A stretch of DNA of 64,000 nt from Ruegeria sp. PrR005 (GCF_010500245.1 NZ_JAAGOX010000022.1:124001-188000); one strand, 5' to 3'. Shown: positions 42,756-52,885, counted from the stretch's first letter. The notes: generated by a model from the letters alone, not told the origin. Numbers and translations: made by a program.

Positions 42756-43368
42756 AAGGCAGGATCAGCCCAACGACGATCAACATGCCGCCTGCCGTCA
42801 GATTCATCCGTCTGAGCGCCCGGGGCGAGCTTAGCACCCGTCGCACCCGATCGACAAAGGCCGCCAGCATCAGATTGCCTACCAGCGGCACAACCTGAGA
42901 CACCGCCACGATGGCAACGATATCGGCGGTGGTGACGTTGGCCAGATCAAAGAAACCGGGCAATATTCCCATGTAGAACAGTACCGCCTTCGGGTTGCCG
43001 AGGATCACCACCAGCCCCGCCAGAAACCCGGCCCAGATGCCGGGCCGGGTCAAGCGACTGTCGCTGGCGATGGTTCGGTCTGCATTGCGGATGGTGATGA
43101 CGCCGATAGACACAAACACGATGACCGCGACGAACTTCAAGACCAGCGCAATCTGCGTCGATGCAGCGGTAATCCAGCCGATACCGAGAATGGCCAGTAC
43201 GGGCCAAAGGCTGTCGCCAACAACCACACCCAGCGTAAGTGGCCAGGCAGCATGAAATCCACCAGACAGCGTGCGCGCGGTTAGGGCTAGCCAGACCGGG
43301 CCGGGGGTCAGAAAGAGAATAAAAACCGCCCCCGCGTATAGCATCAGATCAAGTGCGGATAGTGTCAT
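42748..43368 (-). CDS. LysE/RhtB-family exporter
   Basis: A 206-residue membrane protein with six predicted helices, of the LysE/RhtB amino-acid and metabolite exporter family: FLTPGPVWLALTARTLSGG at the first helix, VGDSLWP in the second, FLAGLVVILGNPKAVLFYMGILPGF in the middle. Start ATG 43368. It lies between recF and the convergent tetR. The exported compound is not predictable. Confidence 0.87.
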   Translation of the reverse strand: MTLSALDLMLYAGAVFILFLTPGPVWLALTARTLSGGFHAAWPLTLGVVVGDSLWPVLAILGIGWITAASTQIALVLKFVAVIVFVSIGVITIRNADRTIASDSRLTRPGIWAGFLAGLVVILGNPKAVLFYMGILPGFFDLANVTTADIVAIVAVSQVVPLVGNLMLAAFVDRVRRVLSSPRALRRMNLTAGGMLIVVGLILPFT

Positions 43369-43437
43369 GCAGTGCGATCCTGGTCTATGTTTCGGTTTTT
43401 TTTCTGGGTGGCGCAAAGCGCGTTCTTTGACGAGCGG

Positions 43438-44562
43438 TCAGATGGAGGGCACGACCTCCACATTGGACGCTCCAGCGACCTCTGTGATGTTCAGGTACTG
43501 CGCTCGACTGCCAAGTTCCGCAAACAGTTCCGGCCCGGTGCCGGTCATCCAGGCCTGTGCGCCAAGCGCGCAGATTTCCTCGTAAAGAGACGCCCTGCGA
43601 CCGGCATCGAGATGAGCGGCGACCTCGTCCAGCAACAGGATCAAAGGAGCCCCAGAGGTTTGCGCCAATGCGCGGGCATTGGACAGGATCAGCGAAACCA
43701 AGAGCGCCTTCTGCTCACCGGTTGAACAGTCGCTGGCGGGCACGCCCTTTGCCGCGTAGACACCGAACAGATCGCTGCGATGCGGCCCGACCAGAGTGCG
43801 GCCGGCCGCCAGATCGCGAAACCTGCTTTCCGCCAGTGCCTCCCGCAAATCTGCCTCATGCTCCGGCATGGCTCCTTCGGTCTGGACCAGTTCCAGCTCT
43901 GCCGCGGGAAAGGCGGTCTCGGCATCAGCTTGCGCGGCCTGCAACGACGCCAATGCGGCCTGACGTGCCGAATGGATGCGATGCCCTGCCGACGCCATTT
44001 GCGCCTCGAGCGCGCCATACCAATGGGTGTCGCGCATCTGTTCCCTCAAGAGCCGGTTCCGCTCGCGCATGGCCTTTTCGTAAACCAGTACGGTCTCGGC
44101 ATGGCTTGGGTCAAAGCTCATGGTCATCCGGTCGAGAAATCGCCGCCGACCGTCCGGCCCTTCGGTCCATAGCCTGTCCATTGCGGGGACAAGCCAGACC
44201 ATGCGTACGAGACGACCCAGGGCAACCTGGCTTGCCGGCTTGCCGTCGATACGAACCAGTCTGGAGGCACCTTCCTCCGACCAGGTTTCAATTTCGTGCG
44301 ACTGTTCCTGAGATCGCAACTCTGCCGACAGCTTCCACCCCGGCGCACCGGGGCGACGGGTCATGTCCGCAGCACTTGCCCGTCTGATTCCCCGGCCCGG
44401 CGAAAACATCGAGACCGCTTCCAGAATGTTGGTCTTGCCTGCGCCATTGGGCCCAAAGATCGCCACGGGGCGGCCATCGAAGTTCAGGCGCGCCAGTTGG
44501 TGCGAGCGGAAATGCGAAATCGTCAAGCGAGTCAGGGCCAGCACCAGGACCCCTCCCTTCAT
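43438..44562 (-). CDS. recF: DNA replication and repair protein RecF
   Basis: A 374-residue SMC-like ATPase that loads RecA at gaps. Walker A is FGPNGAGKTNILEAV, the signature region is DCSTGEQKALLVSL and Walker B is LILLLDEVAAHLD. It follows dnaN by 44 bp on the same strand, preserving the ancestral dnaN-recF pair, while gyrB has been pushed away by inserted genes. Confidence 0.95.
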   Translation of the reverse strand: MKGGVLVLALTRLTISHFRSHQLARLNFDGRPVAIFGPNGAGKTNILEAVSMFSPGRGIRRASAADMTRRPGAPGWKLSAELRSQEQSHEIETWSEEGASRLVRIDGKPASQVALGRLVRMVWLVPAMDRLWTEGPDGRRRFLDRMTMSFDPSHAETVLVYEKAMRERNRLLREQMRDTHWYGALEAQMASAGHRIHSARQAALASLQAAQADAETAFPAAELELVQTEGAMPEHEADLREALAESRFRDLAAGRTLVGPHRSDLFGVYAAKGVPASDCSTGEQKALLVSLILSNARALAQTSGAPLILLLDEVAAHLDAGRRASLYEEICALGAQAWMTGTGPELFAELGSRAQYLNITEVAGASNVEVVPSI

Positions 44563-44606
44563 CTATTCAAAGATACGCCCAACGGTCGTTCAAAACGCAG
44601 GCGGCG

Positions 44607-45725
44607 TCAGACACGCATCGGCATGACGACATAGACCGCGCTTTGATCATTGCCTTCGCGCATCAGGGTCGGGTCGCCGGACGAGTTGAACAGGAACACC
44701 GCATTCTCGCGATCCACCTGGCTGGCGATTTCCAGCAGGTATTTGGCGTTAAAGCCGATTTCCAGCCGTTCATCGTTATAGGCAACGGCCAGCTCTTCTT
44801 CGGCGGCACCGCTGTCCGGGGCGTTCACCGACAGCACCAGCTTGTCGTTTTCCAGTTGCAGCTTGACCGCGCGGGACCGTTCCGAACTGACGGTTGCGAC
44901 CCGGTCGACAGCCTTGGCGAATTCCGCTGCATCCACCTCAAGCCGCCGTGAATTGGCTTGCGGGATCACCCGCGTATAGTCGGGGAAGGTTCCGTCGATC
45001 ACCTTGGATGTCAGCGTGATATCCGGCGTCGCGAAACGTACCTTGGTCTCGCTCACCGATACGGCGATATCCATCTCGTCGTCGTCGAGCAGCTTGCGCA
45101 GTTCACCGACCGTTTTGCGGGGAACGATTACGCCGGGCATGTCTACCGCACCGGCAGGCAGGTCGGCATCGACCCGCGCCAGACGGTGGCCATCGGTTGC
45201 AACACAGCGAAGTACCTTGCCGTCCGGGCCATCTGACACATGCATGTAGACGCCGTTGAGATAATAGCGCGTCTCCTCGGTCGAAATCGCGAATTTCGAC
45301 TTGTCGAACAGCCGGCGCAGCACGGCGGCATTGGCGGCAAAGTTCGACTGATACTCGGACGAGGCCATGACGGGGAAGTCTTCGCGCGGCAGGGTGGCCA
45401 GCGAGAAATTCGAGCGCCCGGCGTCAACTGTCAGACGGCCTGCGGCCACGTCCGCCGTCAGGGTCACCAGCGCGCCGTCCGGCAGTTTCCGAACGATTTC
45501 GTGCAGGGTCGTGGCTGCAACAGTGGTTGCGCCCGCCCGCTCGACCATAGCTGGGGCCTTGTCGACCACTTCGATATCCAGATCCGTGGCGCGGAACTGA
45601 ACACTATCGCCTTCGGCCTCGATCAGAACATTGGCCAGGATCGGGATTGTGTTCCGCCTTTCGACGACAGACTGGGCCTGTGCCACGGCTTTCAGCAGAG
45701 CGCCGCGTTCGATGCTGATCTTCAT
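44607..45725 (-). CDS. dnaN: DNA polymerase III beta subunit (sliding clamp)
   Basis: A 372-residue clamp subunit with three repeated domains; the N-terminus MKISIERGALLKAVAQAQSVVERRNTIPIL and the C-terminus QSAVYVVMPMRV are diagnostic. It encircles DNA and tethers polymerase III. Start ATG 45725. Directly upstream and divergent is the PhyH-like gene that separates it from dnaA. Confidence 0.97.
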   Translation of the reverse strand: MKISIERGALLKAVAQAQSVVERRNTIPILANVLIEAEGDSVQFRATDLDIEVVDKAPAMVERAGATTVAATTLHEIVRKLPDGALVTLTADVAAGRLTVDAGRSNFSLATLPREDFPVMASSEYQSNFAANAAVLRRLFDKSKFAISTEETRYYLNGVYMHVSDGPDGKVLRCVATDGHRLARVDADLPAGAVDMPGVIVPRKTVGELRKLLDDDEMDIAVSVSETKVRFATPDITLTSKVIDGTFPDYTRVIPQANSRRLEVDAAEFAKAVDRVATVSSERSRAVKLQLENDKLVLSVNAPDSGAAEEELAVAYNDERLEIGFNAKYLLEIASQVDRENAVFLFNSSGDPTLMREGNDQSAVYVVMPMRV

Positions 45726-45924
45726 ATCCCTTCATCCTCCGAGTAGGCCGGGAAGGGCAAACTAACGGTTTCCCCCTTCGACACAAGGCTTTTTATGGAT
45801 TTCTCGGGTGTATCGGGAAGGGCGTCAAGGGGGCGAGGACATCTGGGGCACCGATATGGCGCGGATGCAATTGTTTGACGCCAGGAACAGTGCCATTGTG
45901 CACGTGTTTAGGGAGGGCACGACC

Positions 45925-46803
45925 GTGATTTCTCAAACCCAGGCCCGGGCAGCCGCAGAACAGTACCGCGAAGAAGGATACGCTTTGGTCCGTCAGTTCA
46001 TCGACGGCGAGGAAGTGGTCCGTCTGCGTGAAGAGACCCGGCGGATCTATGAAGAGGGCATGAATCATCCCTCCACATGGCGCCACGGGAACTTGTGCTT
46101 TGAAATCCTGCCAGAGGCCGATTTCGGGGCCAGATACGTGATCCAGGCCTATTGGATGAGCTGGATATCGGAATATTTCGAGAGGTTTCGCCGGTCGGAC
46201 GCCTATTTGACGCTTCTCGGGCCCGTTCTTGGCGAGAGCATCAAGCAGGTGGCGCAACAGATTCACTGGAAGCCACCGGGGTCACGGTTGAATGGCTATC
46301 GCTTTCACCAGGATCTGCGGTTCCGGGAAGCCCGGGATGCTTACCGCGATATTGCTGGATCGACAGTCAACACCGGTCTGGCAATTGATCCAGCAACTCG
46401 AGAGAACGGTTGCCTTCAGGTGATCCCCGGTTCCCAAAAATTGGGATATCTGGGGCTGTCGGACGACAGCGAAGGCGGGCAGATCATGAAAGGTTTGACC
46501 GCCGAAGATGAGTTGCGCGCCAAGGGGCTAGATCCCGACACCATCGTCTGGCTTGAGCAGGAACCCGGCGACATCGCGCTGTGGGGCCTGCTGACGGTGC
46601 ATGGATCCTTGCCGAACATGTCGGACCAGGATCGGGCCTTTGCGATTTCCAGCTATGTGCGTGCCGAGAATTCCGACCGTGGCGAATGGGCGTTTCGCGA
46701 CGGTGTTTCCGTCCCGCTCGGGACAGAGCCGCAGCTATGCAAATACGAGGCGCTGCATGACCGGCCCGAACCGCATTACGTAGAAACCAAATGGTACACT
46801 TGA
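45925..46803 (+). CDS. Phytanoyl-CoA dioxygenase (PhyH) family protein
   Basis: A 292-residue Fe(II)/2-oxoglutarate dioxygenase-like protein. The iron ligands are His128-x-Asp130 (YRFHQDLRF) and His226 (LLTVHGSLPN), with Arg237 (SDQDRAFAISSYV) as the 2-oxoglutarate anchor. GTG 45925 was chosen because GGAGG lies nine bases upstream and conserved sequence begins there; an in-frame ATG at 45856 would add 23 unconserved residues. It stands alone between dnaA and dnaN on the opposite strand. The substrate is unknown; related marine enzymes hydroxylate small osmolytes or lipids. Confidence 0.85.
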   Translation: MISQTQARAAAEQYREEGYALVRQFIDGEEVVRLREETRRIYEEGMNHPSTWRHGNLCFEILPEADFGARYVIQAYWMSWISEYFERFRRSDAYLTLLGPVLGESIKQVAQQIHWKPPGSRLNGYRFHQDLRFREARDAYRDIAGSTVNTGLAIDPATRENGCLQVIPGSQKLGYLGLSDDSEGGQIMKGLTAEDELRAKGLDPDTIVWLEQEPGDIALWGLLTVHGSLPNMSDQDRAFAISSYVRAENSDRGEWAFRDGVSVPLGTEPQLCKYEALHDRPEPHYVETKWYT

Positions 46804-46825
46804 TGAGTTCCCCGGGTCGGGGTTT

Positions 46826-46847
46826 CGGGACGGCAATTGCCGTCCCG
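46826..46847. terminator. Perfect palindrome between convergent phyH-like and dnaA genes
   Basis: Arms CGGGACGGCAA and TTGCCGTCCCG (11 + 11, no spacer) sit in the 52-bp gap between two convergent stops. It is symmetrical and can fold from either strand; a T-tract is lacking. Bidirectional terminator likely. Confidence 0.6.
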
Positions 46848-46855
46848 TAAGGGTG

Positions 46856-48235
46856 TCACGCCTCCAGCGCCCGGCGCAGCATTTCCACGTCTTCGGCGAT
46901 TTGGCCATCGACCATCTTCAGCTCTTCGATACGCTTCACGCCATGCATCACGGTGGTGTGGTCACGGCCCCCGAAACGGCGACCGATCTCGGGCAGCGAC
47001 CGGCTGGTCAGCTGTTTGCACAGATACATGGCGACCTGCCGTGGCCGTGCATAAGAGCGCAGACGCTTGGGCCCGATGATGTCGCTGAGGCGGATGTTGT
47101 AGTAGTCGGACACCTTCCGCTGGATTTCTTCGACGGTGATCTTGCGCTCCGAGGCGCGAAGAACGTCGGCCAGACAATCCTGGGTCAGTTCCATATCGAT
47201 TTCGCGACCAACCAGCGACGCAAAGGCAAAGAGCCGCGTTAGCGCGCCTTCGAGTACGCGGACATTGGTCGAAATCCGGTGGGCCAGAAACTCCAGAACC
47301 CCATCGGCGATCACCAGCTCGGGGTAGTTGGCGCGATACATCTGAACCTTGGTTTGCAGGATGCCAAGGCGCAGTTCATAGTCGGTCGGGTGCAGGTCAA
47401 CCACCAGACCGCATTGCAGACGGGATTTCACCCGATCTTCGAGATCCTTGATCTCGCCCGGCGCCCGGTCAGCGGAAATGATAATCTGCTTGTTCTGGTC
47501 CACCAACGCATTGAACGTGTGAAAGAATTCTTCCTGCGTGCTGTCCTTGCCGGCGATGAATTGAACGTCATCCACCATGAGAACGTCCACTGACCGGAAG
47601 AGGTGCTTGAAGTCCATCATGCGGCGTTCCCGCAGGGCTTGTACAAAGCGGTACATGAACTGTTCGGCGGACAGATAGAGCACGTTGAGATCCGGGCGCC
47701 TTGTCTTCAGCTCCCAGGCAATCGCGTGCATAAGGTGCGTCTTGCCCAAACCGACACCACCGTACAGAACCAGGGGATTGAATGTGACCGGGCCACCTTC
47801 GGAGACACGGCGTGCCGCGGCATGGGCCAACTCGTTCGGCTTGCCCACGACAAAACTGTCAAACGTAAAGCGCGGATCGAGTGGGGCCGCTTGCAGGGCA
47901 TCCATCGGGTCGGCGGCTTCCGCCACGCGGGCGCTTGGCATGTCGTTGTTTGCAGGGCGTGCCGTTGCACTTCGCATGGGGCGAACGGGTGAATTGGCCG
48001 CGACGCGGAATGCGAGGCGCTGAACCGCTTCGCCAGAGTGGTTCAGTTCGTACAAAATCAGGTCAGAGAAATTCTGGCTGACATAGTTCCCCATGAAATT
48101 GGTCGGAACGGAGAAAACGGCAACGCCATCCTCAAGAGCCTGGAACTCGAGCGGTTCGATCCAGGTCGTATAGTTGTTCTGCCCCACTGTCTTAAGCAAT
48201 TTCTGACAGAGTTGTCCCCATTTTTCTTGTGTCAT
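46856..48235 (-). CDS. dnaA: Chromosomal replication initiator protein DnaA
   Basis: A 459-residue initiator. Domain I opens with KWGQLCQKLLKTVGQNNYTTWIEPL, a short linker (about 85-125) is domain II, the AAA+ domain III has GGVGLGKTHLMHA and VDVLMVDDVQF, and the DNA-binding domain IV ends in RSLPEIGRRFGGRDHTTVMH. ATG 48235 is the first start inside the conserved frame. No consensus DnaA boxes are visible in the adjacent upstream region. Confidence 0.97.
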   Translation of the reverse strand: MTQEKWGQLCQKLLKTVGQNNYTTWIEPLEFQALEDGVAVFSVPTNFMGNYVSQNFSDLILYELNHSGEAVQRLAFRVAANSPVRPMRSATARPANNDMPSARVAEAADPMDALQAAPLDPRFTFDSFVVGKPNELAHAAARRVSEGGPVTFNPLVLYGGVGLGKTHLMHAIAWELKTRRPDLNVLYLSAEQFMYRFVQALRERRMMDFKHLFRSVDVLMVDDVQFIAGKDSTQEEFFHTFNALVDQNKQIIISADRAPGEIKDLEDRVKSRLQCGLVVDLHPTDYELRLGILQTKVQMYRANYPELVIADGVLEFLAHRISTNVRVLEGALTRLFAFASLVGREIDMELTQDCLADVLRASERKITVEEIQRKVSDYYNIRLSDIIGPKRLRSYARPRQVAMYLCKQLTSRSLPEIGRRFGGRDHTTVMHGVKRIEELKMVDGQIAEDVEMLRRALEA

Positions 48236-48714
48236 TAATGCCTCACGCGTCCCGTTCAATGGCCTTTTCAGCCTTATTGCCCATCCATAGTTGGGCCGGA
48301 GATTCCCGGCCCGGATTCACTTTTGGCATGGGAACAGCATGCCGCGCCGTGAGACACGGTGCGCGTTGCCCATCCGGGCAACTACAATGAACACGTGTAT
48401 AGCCCCCATAGACCCAACCAAGGTCCCACAGGCACTAAATACACCGTTCAATACACACTTCAGACAGGGCGGATCGCCGGGCAGCCCGGTTACCGCGAGG
48501 ATCGAGAGGCCAATCAGAACGCTCTCAACTTTTCTTACGCCTGCTTCGTTAATCGGTCGAAGCCATCGTAAGATGCCTGTCCCCCCAAGCGAGTGAATCG
48601 CTGGGACAGTGGTAGCAATTTGGCCTGCGGAGCGGCAACGAAACTATGATGTTGACTCGGGATTCCGCGCCAAAGAATCTCTTTCCCCGCGCCAGAGAGG
48701 ATTCAATGCAACAC
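48236..48714. other. Intergenic region upstream of dnaA
   Basis: About 480 bases with no convincing gene. It carries the dnaA promoter region and several short GC-rich inverted repeats, for example around 48359-48384. I found no TTATNCACA box on either strand, no AT-rich unwinding stretch and no recognisable RNA gene. Open frames crossing it have unnatural composition. Confidence 0.6.
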
Positions 48715-48746
48715 GACGAAAAAAGGCGTTGCCCAAGCAACGCCTT
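48715..48746 (-). terminator. Rho-independent terminator of rpsT
   Basis: On the reverse strand AAGGCGTTGC pairs with GCAACGCCTT across a 4-base loop (stem arms 48737-48746 and 48723-48732) and is followed by TTTTTTCG. It begins about 37 bp after the rpsT stop. Very strong canonical signal. Confidence 0.92.
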
Positions 48747-48782
48747 CTTCTGAAAACAGATTTTCTGGATTCGAAATTCGGA

Positions 48783-49046
48783 TCAGGCCATCGCTTTGAC
48801 GCGGGCCGACAGGCGCGACATCTTGCGAGACGCGGTGTTCTTGTGGAACACGCCTTTGGTGACGCCGCGCATCAGTTCCGGCTGAGCGACGCGCAGAGCG
48901 GTTGCCGCTGCATCCTTGTCGCCCGAAGCGATCGCTTCTTCGACTTTGCGCAGGTAGGTGCGGATCCGCGAACGGCGGGCTTTGTTGATTGCGAAACGTT
49001 TTTCGTTTTGGCGGGCGCGTTTAGCAGCCTGGGGCGAATTAGCCAT
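48783..49046 (-). CDS. rpsT: 30S ribosomal protein S20
   Basis: An 87-residue basic, helical protein: [20 protein letters not shown] at the N-terminus, [12 protein letters not shown], then [23 protein letters not shown] at the end, all diagnostic of S20, which binds 16S rRNA early in 30S assembly. It has its own strong terminator and lies upstream of dnaA on the same strand, a common alphaproteobacterial order. Confidence 0.96.
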   Translation of the reverse strand: MANSPQAAKRARQNEKRFAINKARRSRIRTYLRKVEEAIASGDKDAAATALRVAQPELMRGVTKGVFHKNTASRKMSRLSARVKAMA

Positions 49047-49217
49047 TTTGTACGTACCTCGGATCGGGTTGTGTTCGTTTTGTACACGCATGGCACGCCC
49101 GAACCGGATTTGGTACCGGTCTGATTCTAGCCTAAGCGGGCCCCACGCGCATGTATGACGGCGGCATCTATCGGATGCGGCAGAAAAAGCCAAGCCCAAT
49201 CTGCCCGGAATCGAAAT

Positions 49218-49239
49218 CAGGCGGGAATGACCCCGCCTG
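49218..49239 (-). terminator. Terminator of the enoyl-CoA hydratase gene
   Basis: CAGGCGGG (49218-49225) pairs with CCCGCCTG (49232-49239) with a 6-base loop. On the reverse strand it is followed by ATTTCGATT and it starts 30 bp after the hydratase stop. Confidence 0.6.
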
Positions 49240-49268
49240 ACCCATGCAAGTGATTCCCTTACGCAACG

Positions 49269-50045
49269 TCATTTGTCGCGGAATTGAGCCGCGCGTTTTT
49301 CCAGGAAGGCGGCCATGCCTTCCTTTTGATCCTCGGTTGCGAACATCGAATGGAACACCCGGCGTTCGAACAGCAGCCCCTCGCTCAGCGTGGTCTCGTA
49401 GGAACGGTTGACCGCCTCCTTGACCGCAAAGGCGGTGATCATCGACTTCTCGGCGATCTTCTGGGCCGCGCTCAGCGCCTCCTCGATCAGCTTCTTGGCC
49501 GGGACGACACGGCTGACCAGTCCGGCGCGCTCGGCCTCTTCGGCATCCATGAACCGTCCGGTCAGGTTCAGGTCCATCGACTTGGACTTGCCGACAAACC
49601 GGGTCAGACGCTGAGTGCCGCCGATACCGGCAATCACGCCCAGATTGATCTCGGGCTGGCCGAACTTGGCGGTGTCCGCTGCGATGATGAAATCGCACAG
49701 CATCGCCAGTTCACAACCACCGCCCAGAGCATAGCCCGCCACGGCCGCGATGATCGGCTTGCGGATCGCCGAGATCCGGTCGTTGGCATCCGCAAACAGG
49801 TTCTCGTCGAACACTTCGACAAAGGTCTTTTGCGACATCTCGCGAATGTCGGCACCGGCGGCAAAGGCCTTTTCGCTACCGGTGATGACAATGCAGCGGA
49901 CCTTGTCGTTGGAATCGGCTTCTTCCAAAGCGGCGCACAACTCTCCCACCAGTTGGGAATTGAGTGCATTCAGCGCATCCGGACGGTTCAGCCGGATGAG
50001 GGCTACGTGGGTGTCCACTTCGACGATGATCGTCTCAAAGGCCAT
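49269..50045 (-). CDS. Enoyl-CoA hydratase
   Basis: A 258-residue crotonase-family enzyme adding water across trans-2-enoyl-CoA in beta-oxidation. Both catalytic Glu residues of classical hydratases are present, Glu112 ([12 protein letters not shown]) and Glu132 (FGQPEINLG), and the oxyanion-hole region [10 protein letters not shown] is intact. So it is a true hydratase rather than an isomerase or decarboxylase variant. Single gene, 66 bp downstream of mutM on the same strand. Confidence 0.92.
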   Translation of the reverse strand: MAFETIIVEVDTHVALIRLNRPDALNALNSQLVGELCAALEEADSNDKVRCIVITGSEKAFAAGADIREMSQKTFVEVFDENLFADANDRISAIRKPIIAAVAGYALGGGCELAMLCDFIIAADTAKFGQPEINLGVIAGIGGTQRLTRFVGKSKSMDLNLTGRFMDAEEAERAGLVSRVVPAKKLIEEALSAAQKIAEKSMITAFAVKEAVNRSYETTLSEGLLFERRVFHSMFATEDQKEGMAAFLEKRAAQFRDK

Positions 50046-50111
50046 GGGGCTTTCGCTCTCGCTTGTTCCGTTTCGGGACGATTCCTTATCACGGGGGCAC
50101 GATGGTTCAAG

Positions 50112-50963
50112 TTATCTTTGGCATTGCACACAATAGAAAGACGATCTTCCCGATTGGGTGATTCTCTTGATCGACCCCGAGCATGAGGGGCGCCGACAGG
50201 GTTCGCCCTCGCGTCCGTACACATCGAAGCTGTGCTGAAAATATCCAAGTTCTCCATCAGCTTGCCGGAAATCCCGCAGCGAGGAACCGCCCGCCTCGAT
50301 GGCCTCGGACAGGACCTGTCGGATGATCGGAACCAGGGCGCCGACACGGGGGGGCGCGATCTGTCCGGCCTTGCGGCGCGGCGACACACCGGCCCGAAAC
50401 AATGTTTCACAGACATAGATATTGCCCAGCCCCGCGACGATTCCCTGATCGAGCAGGGCGGATTTGACCGGGGTGTTCTTGCCCTTGAATGCGGCGATCA
50501 GGTGGTTTTCGTGGAAATCGTTGCCCAGCGGTTCGGGCCCCAGCACCATCAACAGCTTGTGATCTTCGGCGGTCGCGGTCGGCATCAGGTCCATCGCACC
50601 GAACCGGCGCGGGTCGTTGAAGGTGATGCGCGCGCCATTGTCCATGTGAAACACCACATGGTCATGTTTCTGCGCCGCCGGGTGGGTGTGCACGAATTGC
50701 CCAAGCGGATCGCCCGACACGGTCATCCGGCCCGACATGCCCAGATGGATGAGCAGCGTCTCGCCTCCCGACAGATCGGCCAGGATGTATTTCGACCGCC
50801 GCCGCAGGCGTTCCACCCGCTGGCCTGTCAGCCGCTCGGTCATGCGATCGGGGAAAGGCCAGCGCAGGTCGGGCCGGTTGACCTCGGCCCGGGCGATCAC
50901 CGCGCCCTCCATCGCGGGGGCAAGACCCCGGCGAACGGTTTCAACTTCGGGGAGTTCGGGCAT
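50112..50963 (-). CDS. mutM: Formamidopyrimidine-DNA glycosylase
   Basis: A 283-residue Fpg/MutM, a base-excision repair enzyme for 8-oxoguanine. The mature N-terminus is [13 protein letters not shown] (catalytic Pro1 and Glu2), the helix-two-turn-helix is in the [16 protein letters not shown] region, and the C-terminal zinc finger has four Cys (PCRRPSC ... FYCVQCQR). Its start lies inside the 3' end of the upstream membrane-protein gene (23-bp overlap), implying co-translation. Confidence 0.96.
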   Translation of the reverse strand: MPELPEVETVRRGLAPAMEGAVIARAEVNRPDLRWPFPDRMTERLTGQRVERLRRRSKYILADLSGGETLLIHLGMSGRMTVSGDPLGQFVHTHPAAQKHDHVVFHMDNGARITFNDPRRFGAMDLMPTATAEDHKLLMVLGPEPLGNDFHENHLIAAFKGKNTPVKSALLDQGIVAGLGNIYVCETLFRAGVSPRRKAGQIAPPRVGALVPIIRQVLSEAIEAGGSSLRDFRQADGELGYFQHSFDVYGREGEPCRRPSCSGSIKRITQSGRSSFYCVQCQR

Positions 50964-52044
50964 CGTTCAACCTGCTTTCTGCAAAGGCAATCAAATCATC
51001 GGCCCCTTTCAGGCGGTGGTGGATCTTGAGTTTCAGGTTTCCCGAGAAGCCCAGAACGCGAGATGCTGTATCCTCGTGGTCCAGCTCCAAGGATTGCAAA
51101 TCTGCCCACGGCGTCAAAATGCTTCGCTTCCAACGATCAAAATGGACAAGGTACTGCTCATCCCACAAATAATGCGGCCCTTTCATCAGCCAAGCGAAGT
51201 ACAGCAGGTAAAGCCCGGCGCCTGTAGTGAGCACGAGCCAAACCGCATTTGCCGCCGTCATACGCCCCGAAACTGCGAAACTGTTATTCCAGAACACATA
51301 GCCCGTCACCCCGATCATGGACATCACCAGCAACAACAGGAGAATCCGCGTCGGCGTCCGCGTTGTCACTTTGCCCTTGGTTCGGGCAGTGCCGCTCGTT
51401 TTCGGCAGTTGAACCCGGGCTATCTTTTCTTGCGCAAATTCAACCAGTTCGCCCGCCGCCTCGTGGTAGGTTCCAAACACCGATAACTTTTTCCTGTCAG
51501 CGAAGTGGAATGTTACCCGACCGTCCTGAAATCCATGTTCGATACGTCTGAGGTCACTCCAAGGCGACTTGTTCCAACCAAACACGCCCCGATACTTGAT
51601 TTCCTCGGCGTTCCATATCTGCCGTGAACGCCACGCCCATGCCGCGCAAAACGAGAACAAAGCGGTTACACTGAATGCGGTTAAACTGAGTAATGTAAAC
51701 GCCGAACCGCCCGACGTTGACCGGACTTGGTCGAACGCACCGGCAAACAACAACGTTACGAGCAGCATTAGGCCTGCCCAGGCTCCCAAGATTATGGGCA
51801 GGCCAATCCGGTAGCCTGCCATGCGATCATTGTTTGGCAGCAAACGGCTTCCCTCGCGTCCCGTCTGCGCGATGCGAAACAAAAGCCAAAGTAAGGACAG
51901 TGATACGAACAGCGGGATAATGCTGTCGATCGGTTCGAGCCATTTCCCCAGTGCATCACTTATGCCCGAGCGAAAGACTACGATCACGGCAAACACAACA
52001 AGCGAGCATAGGAAGAACACGCCCGGTACAAGTAGCTTCTTCAT
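50941..52044 (-). CDS. Membrane protein with two PH-like cytoplasmic domains, function unknown
   Basis: A 367-residue protein I do not recognise as a named family. Predicted layout: four helices (about 4-25, 38-60, 80-105, 115-138), a first soluble domain (about 140-205: [23 protein letters not shown]), two more helices (230-250, 262-283) and a second soluble domain (290-360: [25 protein letters not shown]). The two soluble domains share the pattern xYLxxRxxFxRxxxPWxDLxxLE, as in bacterial PH-like domains, suggesting internal duplication. Base composition is AT-richer than its surroundings. It overlaps mutM by 23 bp. Start ATG 52044 behind GGAGAT. Confidence 0.7.
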   Translation of the reverse strand: MKKLLVPGVFFLCSLVVFAVIVVFRSGISDALGKWLEPIDSIIPLFVSLSLLWLLFRIAQTGREGSRLLPNNDRMAGYRIGLPIILGAWAGLMLLVTLLFAGAFDQVRSTSGGSAFTLLSLTAFSVTALFSFCAAWAWRSRQIWNAEEIKYRGVFGWNKSPWSDLRRIEHGFQDGRVTFHFADRKKLSVFGTYHEAAGELVEFAQEKIARVQLPKTSGTARTKGKVTTRTPTRILLLLLVMSMIGVTGYVFWNNSFAVSGRMTAANAVWLVLTTGAGLYLLYFAWLMKGPHYLWDEQYLVHFDRWKRSILTPWADLQSLELDHEDTASRVLGFSGNLKLKIHHRLKGADDLIAFAESRLNDARTPRS

Positions 52045-52129
52045 CCGATCTCCGTGCTTCAAAATGGTCCAATTGTCTTCCCGGCCCGGGTGCCTATAAG
52101 AGGGGGCGGTATTCGCAGAGGCAAGACCC

Positions 52130-52882
52130 ATGTCCGACAGATCCGACAAGACCACCCATTTCGGCTTTGAAACCGTGCCCGAGCATGAAAAGGCGGGCCG
52201 GGTGCGGGGCGTGTTTGGGTCGGTCGCCTCGAAATACGATGTCATGAATGATGTGATGTCGATGGGCATCCACCGGGTCTGGAAAGACGCGATGATGGAC
52301 TGGCTGGCGCCGCGCCCGGGCCAGCGGCTCTTGGATGTGGCGGGGGGAACCGGAGACATTTCATTCCGGTTTCTGAAACGCGCGGGCCATGGCCATGCCA
52401 CCGTTCTGGACCTGACCGAGCCAATGCTGATCGAGGGCCGCAAACGGGCCGAGGCAGACCGCATGGCCGACAGTCTCGACTGGGTGGTGGGCGACGCCAT
52501 GGCGCTGCCGTTCGAGGATAACACGTTCGACGTCTACACCATCTCTTTCGGCATCCGGAATGTGACCCGCCCGCAAGAGGCGCTGAACGAGGCTTACCGC
52601 GTGCTGCGCCCCGGTGGACGCCTGATGGTGCTTGAGTTCAGCCAGTTGCCCAATGACGGGCTGCAAAAACTCTACGATCTTTACAGTTTCAACGTCATTC
52701 CGCGCATGGGTCAGCTGATCGCAAACGACCGTGACAGCTATCAGTACCTGGTGGAATCGATCCGCAAGTTCCCCGATCAGGAAACGTTCCTGGACATGGT
52801 CAGGGCGGCGGGTTTCGGCAATGCCAAGTACCGCAACCTGAGCATGGGCATCGCCGCGCTGCATTCCGGCTGGAAGATCTGA
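52130..52882 (+). CDS. ubiE: Ubiquinone/menaquinone C-methyltransferase UbiE
   Basis: A 250-residue SAM-dependent methyltransferase. It has the UbiE/COQ5 signature [20 protein letters not shown], motif [46 protein letters not shown] and the C-terminal [12 protein letters not shown]. It methylates the C2 position of the demethoxy-ubiquinol precursor. It precedes ubiB by 3 bp, forming the conserved ubiE-ubiB pair. Confidence 0.96.
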   Translation: MSDRSDKTTHFGFETVPEHEKAGRVRGVFGSVASKYDVMNDVMSMGIHRVWKDAMMDWLAPRPGQRLLDVAGGTGDISFRFLKRAGHGHATVLDLTEPMLIEGRKRAEADRMADSLDWVVGDAMALPFEDNTFDVYTISFGIRNVTRPQEALNEAYRVLRPGGRLMVLEFSQLPNDGLQKLYDLYSFNVIPRMGQLIANDRDSYQYLVESIRKFPDQETFLDMVRAAGFGNAKYRNLSMGIAALHSGWKI

Positions 52883-52885
52883 TCC

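Noticed and set aside
48291-48596. A ~100-codon forward open frame between dnaA and rpsT
   Set aside because: Unnatural residue mix (Pro, Arg, Thr, Ile runs), no ribosome-binding site and no recognisable motif; part of the gap is promoter region of dnaA.
48236-48714. Chromosomal origin next to dnaA
   Set aside because: No TTATNCACA-type DnaA box cluster or AT-rich unwinding stretch is visible on either strand; proximity to dnaA alone is not enough in this group.
50112-52044. Frameshifted fusion of the membrane protein and mutM
   Set aside because: Both reading frames are complete with their own starts; the 23-bp overlap is ordinary translational coupling.
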